This document shows, one piece after another, positions 45,060 through 56,778 of a stretch of DNA of 64,000 bases. Below the pieces are notes generated by a model, which had not been told where the DNA came from, did not search any database, and was given only the letters and a program-made list of their open reading frames with translations. The DNA comes from Eunapius fragilis. Its lineage: Eukaryota; Porifera; Demospongiae; Spongillida; Spongillidae. The DNA lies in the NCBI GenBank assembly GCA_963681505.1, contig OY811971.1:13553232-13617231 (forward strand), written 5' to 3'. Positions within the stretch are counted from its first letter, which is position 1. Each line of letters starts with the position of its first letter. Made by a program: the position numbers and the translations under genes.

Positions 45060-45510
45060 ATGGTCGGGTTCTCTGTTGGTGATCGGGTAGTTTGTGGAGC
45101 AGATAAAGTTCTAGGCAATAAGCCAGCGAAACAAAGGTACGGGAGGCTTTTCCGTACAATTAAGGTGTTGTAAAAGGAACGGAGGGAAGCGGACGTAACA
45201 AAAAGTATGTGGTTTGTTTTGACGAGGTTACAACTACGAAGGCTTTTTCCACTCGAAGCTTGCATGAAGCCGCTAGTAGTTGTAGAGAATGGCGAAGCTG
45301 GACCAAGCTTTACTTCACCAGATGAAGCAGACGTTGCACTAATTGATTCTTCTGTTGGCAATGGGCGGCTACCTACCGATGACGGCGATATCGAGTCGTT
45401 GCATGCGGAACGTAACGGGACGGCGATATTTCTTCGGATTTTGTCGCTTCTGTGGCTATTGTCTGCTACGGTGTGGAGTGGAAGGTGGTTGAAGGCGTGT
45501 TAGAGGACTG
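45060..45510 (+). pseudogene. piggyBac-type transposase, N-terminal part
   Basis: ATG at 45,060: MVGFSVGDRVVCGADKVLGN then KQRYGRLFRTIK; in a neighbouring frame 'KKYVVCFDEVTTTKAFSTRS'. This 'GxVxxxxGkrkWxVxFDdG...fxSxxL' region is the N-terminal domain seen in long piggyBac-like proteins. The frame changes at least twice, so the gene is broken. Coding sense stops where the 8.2-kb element begins. Confidence 0.55.
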
Positions 45511-46325
45511 TAGATACCGTGTTACTAATATGAGGAACGGAACGGAACTTTTGCGGAACGTTCCGTTCCGTTCCGCTACTAAAATGCGGAACGTTAAGCA
45601 TTTTTTTAGCCTACTCGAATAACCCACATAGAATGCAGCTGATTAAATTTGTATGCGATCCTCCCCTCCTCCTCCCCTCCTCCTGCCTCCTGCTCCCGCC
45701 TCATCCTTCCTCCTCCCCCTCCTCGTCCCTGCTCCCCCCTCTTCCTCCCTCTCCCCTCCTCCCCTTCTCAAGCTTTCTCTTATCTCCTCATCAGATACAT
45801 ACATCATTTTGGGCGTTCAGCTGAAGCAAGTATTATACACAATACTTACTTCATAATACTTAAGTGTCACGTTGCTAATCTGAGGAACAGTATGATCATG
45901 GCATACACATGTGTGTCACGTTGCTAATCTGAGTAACAGAATGATCATGGCGTACATGTGTGTCACACTGATAATCTGAGGAACTGTATGGTCATGGCAT
46001 ACATGTGTGGTGCCCTCTTGCTAATCTGAGGAACAGTATGATCATGGCACACATGTGTGGTGCCCTCTTGCTAATCTGAGGAACAGTATGACCATGGCAT
46101 ACACATGTGTGTCACACTGCTAATCTGAGGAACAGTATGACCATGGCATACACATGTGTGTCACACTGCTAATCTGAGGAACAGTATGACCATGGCATAC
46201 ACATGTGTGTCACACTGCTAATCTGAGGAACAGTATGACCATGGCGCACATGTCACTGCATAACAGTCTGCATTTACAATGTATTTACTATTCATCCGAT
46301 GTGGTGGAAATGTTTTAATAATTAT

Positions 46326-47666
46326 CACAGCGAAACCGTTACATGGACACGGTAACGTCTCATCACGTGACCTTACCCGTCTCTTTGATGTAGGCGGATA
46401 CCGTTGAAATCAATTTCAACGGGCCGTCTGTGGACTGAGAGTGGACGGTAACGTCTCTTTCCCCGGCCGTCACTCTGTCACGTCATTTATACGTTAAAAT
46501 CCGTCACTTCGGTAAATCGACGGTTAAAGAGGTTCGCTTTTTACCGTGTCGTACCGTCGGTACGTTTTAGGCACCGCGCCGCTTCTACCCATGCAGCACC
46601 ACAGTATCACATGCACCTTTCTCAGATTCTGAAGCAGTTTTGAAAAAGTCATTGTACAAATACATAGGCATGTACGAAAGGGAAACGCAAGTATTTTGCT
46701 TGGTCTCTGTACTTATTGATGTACAAAACAACTGTACTGGTAGGATTATATTCTGTCCTGTTGAAATATACGACTATAGGATGAGAACCACACGAAGTAC
46801 TTGCTTTTAAAATCACAATTGTGGTTAGGTTATTGATGACACGGGCGTCAACCTGTACGACAGTCGCACAACTCTCTCGTCATCAAACCTTCATCTGTTA
46901 CAAAAAGTCGCAGGTGAGAAAAAGAGATTCTTTTGCACATACCTCATTGCGCTCCAAAGACAAACAAAGTAACTTCGACTGTAAGCGAGGAAACAAAAAT
47001 CATAAGCCCAACAATAATAATACAACAACTTACAGATTGGAAACAGTATACCGTAATGCATGCGAAAGGCATGCATAACTCTCTTGCCAGCAAACGTTCA
47101 TCTGTTACAAAAAAAAAAAGAGATCCTTGTGACACATTGACATACGTACCTCATGGCGCTTCAGAGTACGTTCGTGGAAAGAGTAAGCGAGAGGAAAAAC
47201 AAGTATCAGATATCAACTTACATAACGAAAAGCACCTACTTCCGCGTTACAACCTAGTCCTGTAGACTGAAAGAAGGGGGTTCGTCACAACAAAAATGGC
47301 GCCTACCGACATTTACCTGATGAGGCCACGCTGAGGCTCGTGAAGGTCCACACCTCCCAGGAGACCAGTATCTGCTGATTTTGAAGCATTCAGGACAGGA
47401 CATGTACATGTAGGTATTCCCCACAGTGGGGACAGTAGCGTCGCTTGCCGCTCATTTTCAGCCAGAATAATAATAATAATAATCATGTGACTATTATGAC
47501 GTCAATAACTATGTGGACGGTATCGTGCTGTAACGTTCGTCGATTACCATTGCACATACACGGGCACCGTCACTAAACGTTTCCGTGACATTTACGTAGA
47601 AGCCCGTCATGTTCGAAAGAGAGGGAGTACCGTTGCAACACGTCTCCGGATAGCGGTTTCGCTGTG
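46326..47666. mobile_element. TIR element (CACAGCGAAACCG) nested in the fold-back left arm
   Basis: Starts CACAGCGAAACCGTTACATG and ends with the complement of CACAGCGAAACCGCTATCCG; flanked by TAT on both sides. The mirrored right arm of the host element (49,280-49,300) has an uninterrupted AAATATGGTAC at this point, confirming the insertion. It contains a tandem duplication of about 200 bp (46,867-47,010 and 47,080-47,240) and no recognised gene. Confidence 0.8.
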
Positions 47667-47795
47667 TATGGTGTATGTGACATCAGCACAATAATAAATA
47701 TAAAGGATTCATTTACAATAGCGGAAATGTTGCCTGTACAATGTTTATTTGAGTAATAGTAAATATAATGTAAATCCAAATTATTATGCAGTGTG

Positions 47796-47801
47796 TGTGT
47801 G

Positions 47802-47841
<40 letters not shown>
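47796..47841. repeat. (GT)n microsatellite
   Basis: GT run between the left-arm sequence and the second repeat array. Confidence 0.9.
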
Positions 47842-47842
<1 letters not shown>

Positions 47843-49488
47843 ACATTGCTAATCTGAGGAACTATATCCTAGTGGCCCTCTTGCTAATCTGAGGAACAGT
47901 ATGATCATTGCACACGTGTCACATTTCTAATCTGAGGAACACTATAATCATGGCATGCATGTGTGTCACATTGCTAATCTGAGGAATAGAAATGATCATG
48001 GCAAAAATGAGTGGTGCCCTCTTGCACTGATCTGAGGAATAGTATGATCATGGCATACACATGTGTGTCACGTTGCTTATCTGAGGAACAGTATGATCAT
48101 CGCATACACATGTGTGTCACGTTGCTAATCTGAGAAACAGTACGATCATGGCATGCATCTGTGGTGCCCTCTTGCTAATCTGAGGAACAGTATGATCATG
48201 GCATACACATGTGTGTCACATTTTAATCTGAGGAACAGTATGATCATGGCATACGTGTGTCACATTGCTAATCTGAGGAACAGTATGATCATGGCATACA
48301 TGTATGTCACATTCCTAATTTGAGGAATAGTAATGATCATGGCGTACACATTTACATGTGTGTCACGTTGCTAATCAGAGGAACAGTATGATCACAGCAT
48401 AGATGTGTGTCACATTGCTAATCCGAGGAACTGTATGCTCATGGCATACATGTCTGCCACATAACTTTCGAGAATTTCCGTACCATTTGCAAAATCTAAA
48501 GTTTAGCAAATTACACTTGAAGTGAATGTATGATCCCTAACATAGTGAACCTTAGGCAGGAGAGTTTGCATGTTTTCCTGTTGTTGAATGTGAAATGACG
48601 TCAAGCATTCAAAGTCAAATCCAGGCAAATTGTTAAAGTTTACTGTACTTACAGGTTACCAAAGCTTTCTGAAAATCCCACGATACGTTGCAGCACCTGT
48701 CCTAGCCATCTTAGGTGAGTCATGTCACCAAGCTGGGGCAGCAGCCCTTGCAGCAGAGGCCTGTAAGCGACACTCAAACACCAGGAGGTAATGAATGGTA
48801 TCATGGGGAGGTGTGTGTCGCTGCAACACCTAAGAGTGCATTGAATCAAAGAAAACAGAAATGGTTCCATCCTGTCTGCAAGTCTTCAATACAAAACTAA
48901 GGTTCACTATGTTGGAGATGAATTTCGATCATAAACTTAACTTCTAGTGTAAGCATTAAATTTTGCAATTGTTACAGCAATTAAATGTTATGTGACACTC
49001 ATGCCCGCCATGATCATACAGTTCCTCAGATTAGCAATGTGACACACATGTATGCCATGATCATACTGTTTTTCAGATTAGCAAGAGGGCAACACTGTGA
49101 TACAGTTCCTCAGATTAGCAATGTGACATACACACATACGCGTGCACACTGCATAATAATTTGGATTTACATTGTATTTACTATTATTCAAATAAATAAT
49201 GCATATAAAACATTTCCGCTATAGTAAATGAATCCTTTATATGTACTGTTGTGTTGATGTCACATGTACCATATTTAATGAACATTTGCACCACATTGGA
49301 TAAATAGTAAATACATTGTAAGTGCAAATTATTTTGCAGTGAAATGTATGCCGTGATCATACTGTTCCTCAGATTAGCAACGTGACACACATGTGTATGC
49401 CATGATCATACTGTTCCTCAGATTAGCAAGAGGGCACCACACATGTATGCCATGATCATACTATTCCTCAGATTAGTGCAAGAGGGCA

Positions 49489-52400
49489 TGTCACGCGAAA
49501 ATTGGTCCGGGCAAAAATTGGTCCGGGCGGACCACTTTTCGCTGCCAAAATTGGTCCTACCCCGGACCACTTTTGGTTACCAAAAGTGGTCCGGGTTGCC
49601 AAAAGTGGTCCGGGTGCTAACTGACGGTATATATTTATAAACACCTCATCCAAGTGGCGTTTTCAAACAGTTTAGAGCAGTTCGGAGATGATGCAACCTC
49701 TTCAGGTACTAACAATCGGGATCTGGTAGAAGCGGTGTTTCAATATCTGTCAGAAAAGAAGTACCCATCGTGGTCTGATGATACGTTCAAAAGACTTATT
49801 AGAAAAAAGCCGCTATGTTTGTGATTCGAGATAGTGTGATGCATTGCAAGAAAAAAAGAGCAAAATACGTACGCTGCATGGGCACTATCACAAAACAATT
49901 CACTATTTGTATTGCATGTAAACTTGCAGGTCGTGGAAGTTCAGTTAGTGAGAAACCGCCGCGAACAGCTGAAGATTTTAGAAGCCTGTCACTTTGACCC
50001 AACAGCCGGCCACATGGGAGAAAAGAGAACGTTTCATATGGAGTGGATCCGGAGTTGTCAACGATATGATGTGAAAGAAATGGCAAGTAAATTGTTAAAA
50101 TTCCACCTTAATGTACATCAGTTTTATTATTATTATTATAGATACGCTCCTGTGATGCATGTCAAAGAGCAAACCGAAAAACAGTGACACTAACCGCCCA
50201 GCTAAATCAAATAACAGTAAAATCTCCGTGTTTTTTGTAAGACCACTGAACCCTGTGTCTACCAAAGGAAACAAGTATAAGTGACTATTTTACTAAATTT
50301 GTTGATGCTATTCCACTACCAGATAAGAGCGCTCATCATGTTGCAGGTTCATTATTTAAAGTAATGCTGTCACAATATTGCAGAATAGTAACAATTCATT
50401 TATGTTTACCATAATACAGATCTTTATGAGAATGGGCATTTCAAAGGTGTTGACAACTGACAATGGAAGTGAATTCAAAAATCAGGTGGATACGAGATAG
50501 ACAGCAATGGTAGGAATAAAACCAATTTTTACTACACCATACCACCCACAGGTTTGTTTATAACTACACATGTATGTGTATCATAGAGCATAATGATACT
50601 ATTGTTTTTTGATATGAGCATGCATCTTTGAATAGACATGTAATGTAATCGAATTGGATTATTTGTATTTGCCTAACTACTTCAACCTATGTTAAAGAAT
50701 TCAAGCAGTTAATTAATTTCAATCCTGAGTTGTAAAGCATAGCATTCTATCGCAAACACTCTATATATAAAGCAATGTGCTAAATTTATATACATGTATA
50801 CCTCCTTTGTACTCATAGGCTAATGGCCTTGATGAAAGATATAATCAAACACTGCAAAATATGTTGGTGAAGTTTGTCTCAGAAATGAAGGAAATTTGTG
50901 ATGAATATTTAGACACCTGTGTATATGCCTATAACACATCAGTTCATGAGTCAACATCATTCTCACTATTTGAGGTAATGTATGGACGCCGAACAGTTTT
51001 ACCAATAGACATTGAAATGAATGAAATTGTCATACAATAATTTACAAAAATTGTGATGTCAAGGACAGTGATACCACAAAGTATCATGGCTTCTTTAACT
51101 GAACAGCGTCTTGAAATACTGCAAATAGCAAAGGAAAATATTCAAAAAGCCCAGAACGGACAAAAATCCACTTTTGATCAAAAACAATCTAGCCCAAATG
51201 CATTTGCTGTTGTTCAATAAGTCTTGAGATAAGATTTCTGAAGAAAGAAGAGAGCAGGATGGAAGCTGGCACACCATATATCGGTCCTTATCTCATAACC
51301 AAGTGTCATAGCCAGGGAATGTATAGGCTTCAACTTGTTGGTGATAAGTCCAGCACTATTGAAAGAATTAGCAGTGCTTATCTCAAGCCATACAAAGTAC
51401 AGCATAAGCATGGTTGTATTGAAACAAGTGCTAGGCATGTATATGTAAGCAATATTGTTCCTGCAGAGACTTTCAATACAGAAAATAATGGTTCCATTGC
51501 AATAGCAAAGAATGCAAATCAAGAAGATCCACAACAGTGCCAGGATAGATATGAATCAGATAACATGAAGCAGCAGCTGATGAAGATGATGATTTTCACT
51601 CTACTGCACTCAAGGAGCAGCTTTATTCATCCAATCTTCTTCGCCTATGGAGGACTGGTGCATGGTCATTGCAGTTTGAGACCAAAGAAGATGATAATGT
51701 AAGTTCTAATTTATGATATTTTGCATGCTATGTGTTCTCGTTTATACATATATGTAGGACAAAAGAATTGACTTGCATGCAGCAAGGTGCATGAATATGC
51801 ACTGAGTAAGAATCTTGATGTGTCTTTTTGGATTGAATACAGAGCATTTATAATAAAGCACCACTCAAAGAAGCTTTGGAGGAAACTTTGTCATTGTGAA
51901 TGAGGATCTACAGGACAAATTTGACAAATTCATAAAAAAAGGTTTACACCTACATTAACAGTGAACATAGGCTGGTTAAAGCTGTTCAACTGCTTCAGTT
52001 GTGGTGCAGATCATGAAATAGATCATATCAAACTGTGCATGTGCTTGGCACAAAATATTACCCAATGTCTGCGTTTGATCTTGACAGGTTTTGTGATGGG
52101 TCTATGCCAAGAGAAGTTTATGCAATGTGAAGGATGTTACTGCTGATATTTTACTGCAGTGCAATGAACAGTGTATAGAACAAGCTGTTGAAGTAGTCTA
52201 TGAAGAAGAAGTAGATTTGATAATAAAAAGTACAAACCTGTTTGCAGTGATTGGCAACAGGAAAGATGCAAATTATTGGGTAGTGGGGTTGGAGTACATT
52301 ACTGGAAGCCACACCAGCCACTGTTGGTTCCTGTATCAAAGTGCCCTTCAGCAATGGCAAGGATTAAACCTGATCAATGGTAATTGCTTTTTTCGATCGA

Positions 52401-53051
52401 TCACTCTTGCTGTAACTGGATTCCAACAATACCATCACGAAATACGTTTACTCATTACTACATATATATGATTCAGAATTACTTACATCCTAAACTTCCT
52501 GCCTTCTACCTCCTAAAGAGTCAATGGAGTGTCATGTAAAACGTTCAAGAATGCAAGTGTTAGGAACCTGGGCAACGGAAATTGAAATAATAGCAACTGC
52601 CTGTTTGCTCCAAACGTGTACGGACAATGTGGAAAAGGTAACAAATGGCAAAAACACTCACCAGACCAAGTGAGAGATGACTCTCATCAATTAAGCATTT
52701 ATATAACAAATTTAAACAAATCATTTTGAAACTGTTAAGAAAATGTAACATGCTTGCATTTATGCCACTATATTAACCTATTCGTTATCGTATGTAAATG
52801 CTCATATTCATTCTAGAGCACTTGCAAAGGCTGGAAGTTAACTGCAATACTATAAATGCCTCTTTGCAATTGCGCAAGACAATTAATTAGTCATTATTGT
52901 TAAACTGCAGAACTGATTCCTACAATTTAATCTACCCGGACCACTTTTGGCAACTCAGACCACTTTTGGCAACCAAAAGTGGTCCGGGGTCGGACCAATT
53001 TTGGCAGCGAAAAGTGGTCCAATTTTTGCCCGGACCAATTTTTGCGTGACA
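49489..53051 (+). mobile_element. Ginger1-like DNA transposon with integrase, GPY and OTU domains, TSD GGCA
   Basis: Begins TGTCACGCGAAAATTGGTCC and ends with the complement of TGTCACGCAAAAATTGGTCC; TIRs of about 130 bp are built of GGTCCGGG/CCAAAAGTGG words. GGCA flanks both ends (49,485-49,488; 53,052-53,055). Plus-strand blocks in order: HFDPTAGHMGEKRTFH and 'IRSCDACQRANRKTVTL' (zinc-binding domain), 'KFVDAIPLPDKSAHHVAG', 'RMGISKVLTTDNGSEFKNQ', 'ANGLDERYNQTLQNMLVKFV' and 'YAYNTSVHESTSFS' (integrase core), 'YIGPYLITKCHSQGMYRLQL' (GPY), and 'NGNCFFRSITLAVTG' (OTU-like, about 52,375-52,425). Introns are present. The element is broken in several places and looks non-functional. Confidence 0.88.
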
Positions 53052-53699
53052 GGCACCACACATTTTTGCCATGATCATACAGTTCCTCAGAATAGCAACG
53101 TGACACACATATGCATGCCACGATCATACTGTTCCTCAGATTAGCAACGTGACACACATGTGGATGCCATGATCATACTGTTCCTCAGATTAGCAACGTG
53201 ACACACATGTGTGCAATGATCATACTGTTTCTCAGATTAGCAACGTGACACACATGTGTATGCCATGATCATACTGTTCCTCAGATTAGCAACGTGACAC
53301 ACATGTGTGCAATGATCATACTGTTCCTCAGATTAGCAACATGACACTTTAGTATTATGAAGCAAGTATTATGTAAAATACTTGCTTCAGCTGAATGCCC
53401 AAAGTGATATATGTATCTGATGAGGAGTTAAGAGGAAGCTTGAGTAGGGGAGGAGGGGAGAGGGAGGATTAGGGGGGGAGGAGGGATGAGGAGGGGGGGG
53501 GGGGGGGAAGGATGAGGCGGGAGCAGGAGGCAGGAGGAGGGGAGGAGGAGCGCATACAAATTTAATCTGCTGCATTCTATGTGGGTAAGCTAAAAAGAAT
53601 CTGCATAACGTTCCGCATTTTAGTATGCGGAACGGAACGGAACGTTCCGCAAAAGTTCCGTTCCGTTCCTCATATTAGCAACACCCCTGGAGATGCGCT

Positions 53700-54900
53700 C
53701 CTCAGTATGGGGCACACATCATGTGGGGAAACGATGCAGATGAACTCCAGCGAAAACCAATAGATTATTGGAAAGTCTAATTTCCCTTACAGCTGTTGCC
53801 TGATGTAGTAAATTGGACAACAGCCTCCGTACCAGCTGGGTGCATGTGCAAAGGCTACAGAGGAGGATATTTTGGCTGTGTTTGGAATCCTTTATTTCCT
53901 AACTCGAACGTCAGAAGGTAGGCGAGACCTTTGCTCCACGGAAGATGGACTTTTCCCAGCACCACAATTTGGTGAGAGATACTCCCTGCATGCCACGTAA
54001 CCGCTTTGAAGTTTGTTACGGTGTCTCTCGTTCTGTCCTCCTGGTGAAGCAAAAGGCAATGATAAATGGGCCCCAGCTGTCCGCCGCTTGGTCGATGGTT
54101 TCAATTAATGAACGACGAGTGCAGGAAATTTATCCAGGGTGGCAGCTATGCATAGATGAGTCAGTATCTTCATGGCGAGGGAAGGATGGAGATTTCTGTT
54201 CTGACGGGATGCCCCACGTAACACGCATCGACAGAAAACCAAAGGGGGTAGGTAGGGTGGGAGATCAAGAATTGTGCCGATGCTGACACCAAGGTAATAA
54301 TGCTACAACTTGAAGTACAAGAGGGAGCTGAGATCATGAGTACTAAAGAATATATAGCAGACTATATAAGCTAGCAGAAACAGCGCAAGTACTGCGACTG
54401 TCTAAACCCTGGCATGGGAGTGGAAGAGCCATTACTGCTGATTCAGCATTTGCCAGTGTTACTACAGCGCAAGCATGTTGAAAAAATGGCTTACATATTA
54501 CAGGGTTGGTGAAAATGGCAACAAAGTTTTATCCCAAAAGCTACATTGATCAAGTTGAGTTTGCTGAGCTTGGTGATGACATAACTCTAACAACCACTGT
54601 TGAGAGACACAACATTATGGCACATGCGTGGGGATCGAGACAAAGTAAGGAAGTCCTTTGTGTCAACACATTCCACAACTATACCTGGATGACCGTCTAA
54701 CAAACGCCGATGGAGGGAAATGATTGATGAAGATGGGGAAGAGATAAGACAAAGTGAAGTCTTCAATAAAACAGTAATTGCGGAAGAAAGTGGTTGAAAC
54801 ATACTTCGATGCTGCTTCTATTATTGACATGCATAAGCAATCGTATGCGACAAGGAGGTGTGGCATTAGAAACAGCATGGCAAACACAGTCCTGGGCTAG
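53700..54900 (+). pseudogene. piggyBac-type transposase, catalytic part
   Basis: Blocks on the plus strand: FSQHHNLVRDTPCMPRNRFE (about 53,950), 'VQEIYPGWQLCIDESVSSWR' followed by GKDG (about 54,120-54,190; first catalytic Asp in 'CIDES'), HVTRIDRKPKGVG, 'TKVIMLQLEVQEGAEIMS', then 'GRAITADSAFASV' (about 54,424-54,465; second Asp) and GLVKMATKFYPKSYID (about 54,503). The order matches the long piggyBac/DDE_Tnp_1_7 type known from oomycetes and fish. Several frame changes and stops are present. A zinc-ribbon-like end, 'CTICKSPCKYHCQVC' (about 55,165-55,210), agrees with the C-terminal cysteine cluster of the superfamily. Confidence 0.75.
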
Positions 54901-55501
54901 TCGTGTTATCTCAACAATCCTTGGAATCGTAGAAACTGATGCATACCTCCTCTACAAAACGTTTCACCCTAGAGGCTCTAAAATAAGCCATTCACACTTC
55001 ACTGAAGCTGTTGCTAAAGGCCTGTTGATTCGCAGAGCACACTGTGCAAGTACAGGGAACTCAGAGACATTGCCACATGAAATTGTCCCTCTTTCATCAC
55101 TTTAATATTTCTTACTACAATAAGAACTCTCCCAACACTGCTGCTACATATGCCAACAGATTGTGCACTATTTGCAAAAGTCCTTGCAAGTACCATTGTC
55201 AGGTTTGTTCGGAAACATCCAGTGGGAGAATTGTTGCAATATGCGCTCTAAAGTCAAAGAATGGTAGTAGCTGCATAACTAAACATATGCTGAATGGCCT
55301 ACAATAGGCTAACATTGAAACAGGTGCAGGACTTCATTTACAATTGCTGCAATTATTTATTCAAACATTTCATCAATTTGTATGCTTGTAATCTAATCAG
55401 CCACATCAATGGAATAGAGTTTATATAAGGTGTTCGAATTTGATTATAAAATTGTGACTTAAGACACAATTCTAAGTCACAATGTCTTGGTCAGTCTATG
55501 A

Positions 55502-55640
55502 TTAAAACAGTTTTTGACATCAGCCAGTGGTACAAGGACACAGACCACATGCACATCATGTAATTGTCGAGGATCGAGTACTGCACTTTCTGAAGAATTG
55601 GCTAGTGCTCCGCTTCCTGGAGCAGCCTATTAGGAAAAGC
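55502..55640. repeat. Segmental duplication, copy A, right part
   Basis: AAACAGTTTTTGACATCAGC through GGAGCAGCCTATTAGGAAAA matches 62,453-62,583; homology ends at the same base in both. Confidence 0.9.
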
Positions 55641-55644
55641 ACAA

Positions 55645-56215
55645 CACCTTGCATTATGAAATCAGTCCGAAAACAAAGAATTTTCATTTGTCCAGGCACA
55701 GTATATAGTTTGCAGCATTCAAACCGTGGAAAGTAGCTTCGTGCCCTGTAATATTCTAATGATAACGTAACGACCTGACCGGACTAGCAACTAGCCTTCG
55801 CAACTACTAGTCTACTACCACTGATCTTTGGAACATAAGGTTACTTGAAAACATAAGGATTCAATTTAAAAACCATGCAATGAACGAACCACAGTTGTAT
55901 ACATGCAGGAAAAAGACCGCTAATCAAAAATTGATTTTACATTCAATGCATGAACAAAAAGTACGGACGGGAGAGCTGAGATTAATATTTCATAAGTGGA
56001 AGTAATAATTCATAAGTGGAAGTGGAAAAATCCAAGGTATCCATGAAGGACTGTATGTGAAATGTTTGGAAATGGCCATTGGCCAGGCATGGGGTGGATA
56101 TCATAGATCATTGGCAAATGAAGACATTCTGATATGTATGCGATGGATAGGATACGCTCCCTTTTTATCATTATGATTACTTTCTATATCATGTGGTGTG
56201 TGGGTGGGTGGGTAG
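55645..56215. other. Intergenic; nothing recognised
   Basis: No gene or repeat that I can support. Confidence 0.4.
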
Positions 56216-56219
56216 CCAG

Positions 56220-56618
56220 ATGATATGTCATCACAGAAGATGAAGAAGCCCCGGTACATGTAGAGGAGGAAGCAACCCAAGAGGATGCCCCCAGAAATGA
56301 GAATGAAAGAGGCGAAGACTTTGGACCAGATGAGGAACAGACGGAAGTTCCTGTACGAAGATACCCTCAACGTATTCGAAACCCCCCTGTCCGTCTATAA
56401 GAGACATTCATCTTGTGTGGACACAAGAAACTGAAGGGGGAATTGTAATGAACAGTGTTTAACACCTGAAGTGCTAATGAACTGATCAGACTGGTTTTAG
56501 ATCAGGCTAGAACATTCTGTGTGCACGTGACTACTGGTATATAGATAGAGAGCATTTTTGTTTGGTCTGTTCTACGTTTCAGTGGTGATTTCTATTAAAC
56601 TAGTAGACCCACGTTACA
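56220..56618 (+). mobile_element. 3' remnant of an LTR retrotransposon (Ty3/Gypsy- or Copia-like)
   Basis: An acidic polyprotein tail ending in a basic 'RRYPQRIRNPPVRL' stretch (stop near 56,398), then a polypurine tract (CTGAAGGGGGAA) and a putative LTR of about 175 bp, 56,444-56,618, bounded by TG...CA. Only the 3' part is present; no 5' LTR lies in the window. Fossil. Confidence 0.6.
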
Positions 56619-56778
56619 TATATACAGGGTTGATGAGATTGAGTGCCTTTAGGTTAATTGGTTTTGAATCCTTAAGCCTTTGCCTGCGTTTCCAAGCAAT
56701 GAGCTGTATGAATAGCCTGTGTGCACATCACACACAATACCTTTGGGGCTAAGATTAAGTCTTGAAATCGGTTGTGCC

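Larger units (their letters stand above)
45519..53684. mobile_element. Large palindromic fold-back element with terminal-like tandem repeats
   Basis: Ends are inverted: GTGTTACTAATATGAGGAAC at 45,519 and its complement (GTGTTGCTAATATGAGGAAC) at 53,684. Inverted identity continues for over 320 bp through AACGTTCCGTTCCGTTCCGC, a CCTCCTCC-rich stretch and AGATACATACATCATTTTGG. Inside lie tandem arrays of a 45-50-bp unit near GTTGCTAATCTGAGGAACAG + TATGATCATGGCATACACAT, forward in the left half (45,866-46,250; 47,840-48,470) and reverse in the right half (48,995-49,110; 49,345-49,488; 53,052-53,350). The centre (48,480-48,990) holds no clear gene. Removing two later insertions leaves about 3.3 kb. 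No transposase is visible, so it is probably non-autonomous. Confidence 0.85.
44454..55505. mobile_element. piggyBac-type DNA transposon, 11.0 kb with nested insertions, TTAA target duplication
   Basis: The element is 44,458-55,501, flanked by TTAA at 44,454-44,457 and 55,502-55,505. Terminal inverted repeats are TCATAGATTGACCAATTGTG and (reverse complement at the right end) TCATAGACTGACCAAGACAT. Copy B of the host locus keeps a single TTAA (62,450-62,453) at the same place, which is the empty site. Coding parts flank an 8.2-kb insertion at 45,519-53,684; without it the element would be about 2.9 kb. Subterminal palindromes TTGTGACTTAAGTCACAA occur at 44,473, 44,644 and 44,843, with a variant at 55,452. 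Confidence 0.93.

Noticed and set aside
45653-45927. Pro/Ser/Leu-rich frames in the CCTCCTCC stretch
   Set aside because: Low-complexity pyrimidine tract inside the fold-back TIR; the mirror copy at 53,387-53,575 behaves the same way.
48649-48870. 73-codon minus-strand frame in the fold-back centre
   Set aside because: No motif and bounded by a small inverted repeat (AGTGAACCTTAG); more likely part of a further small insertion than a gene.
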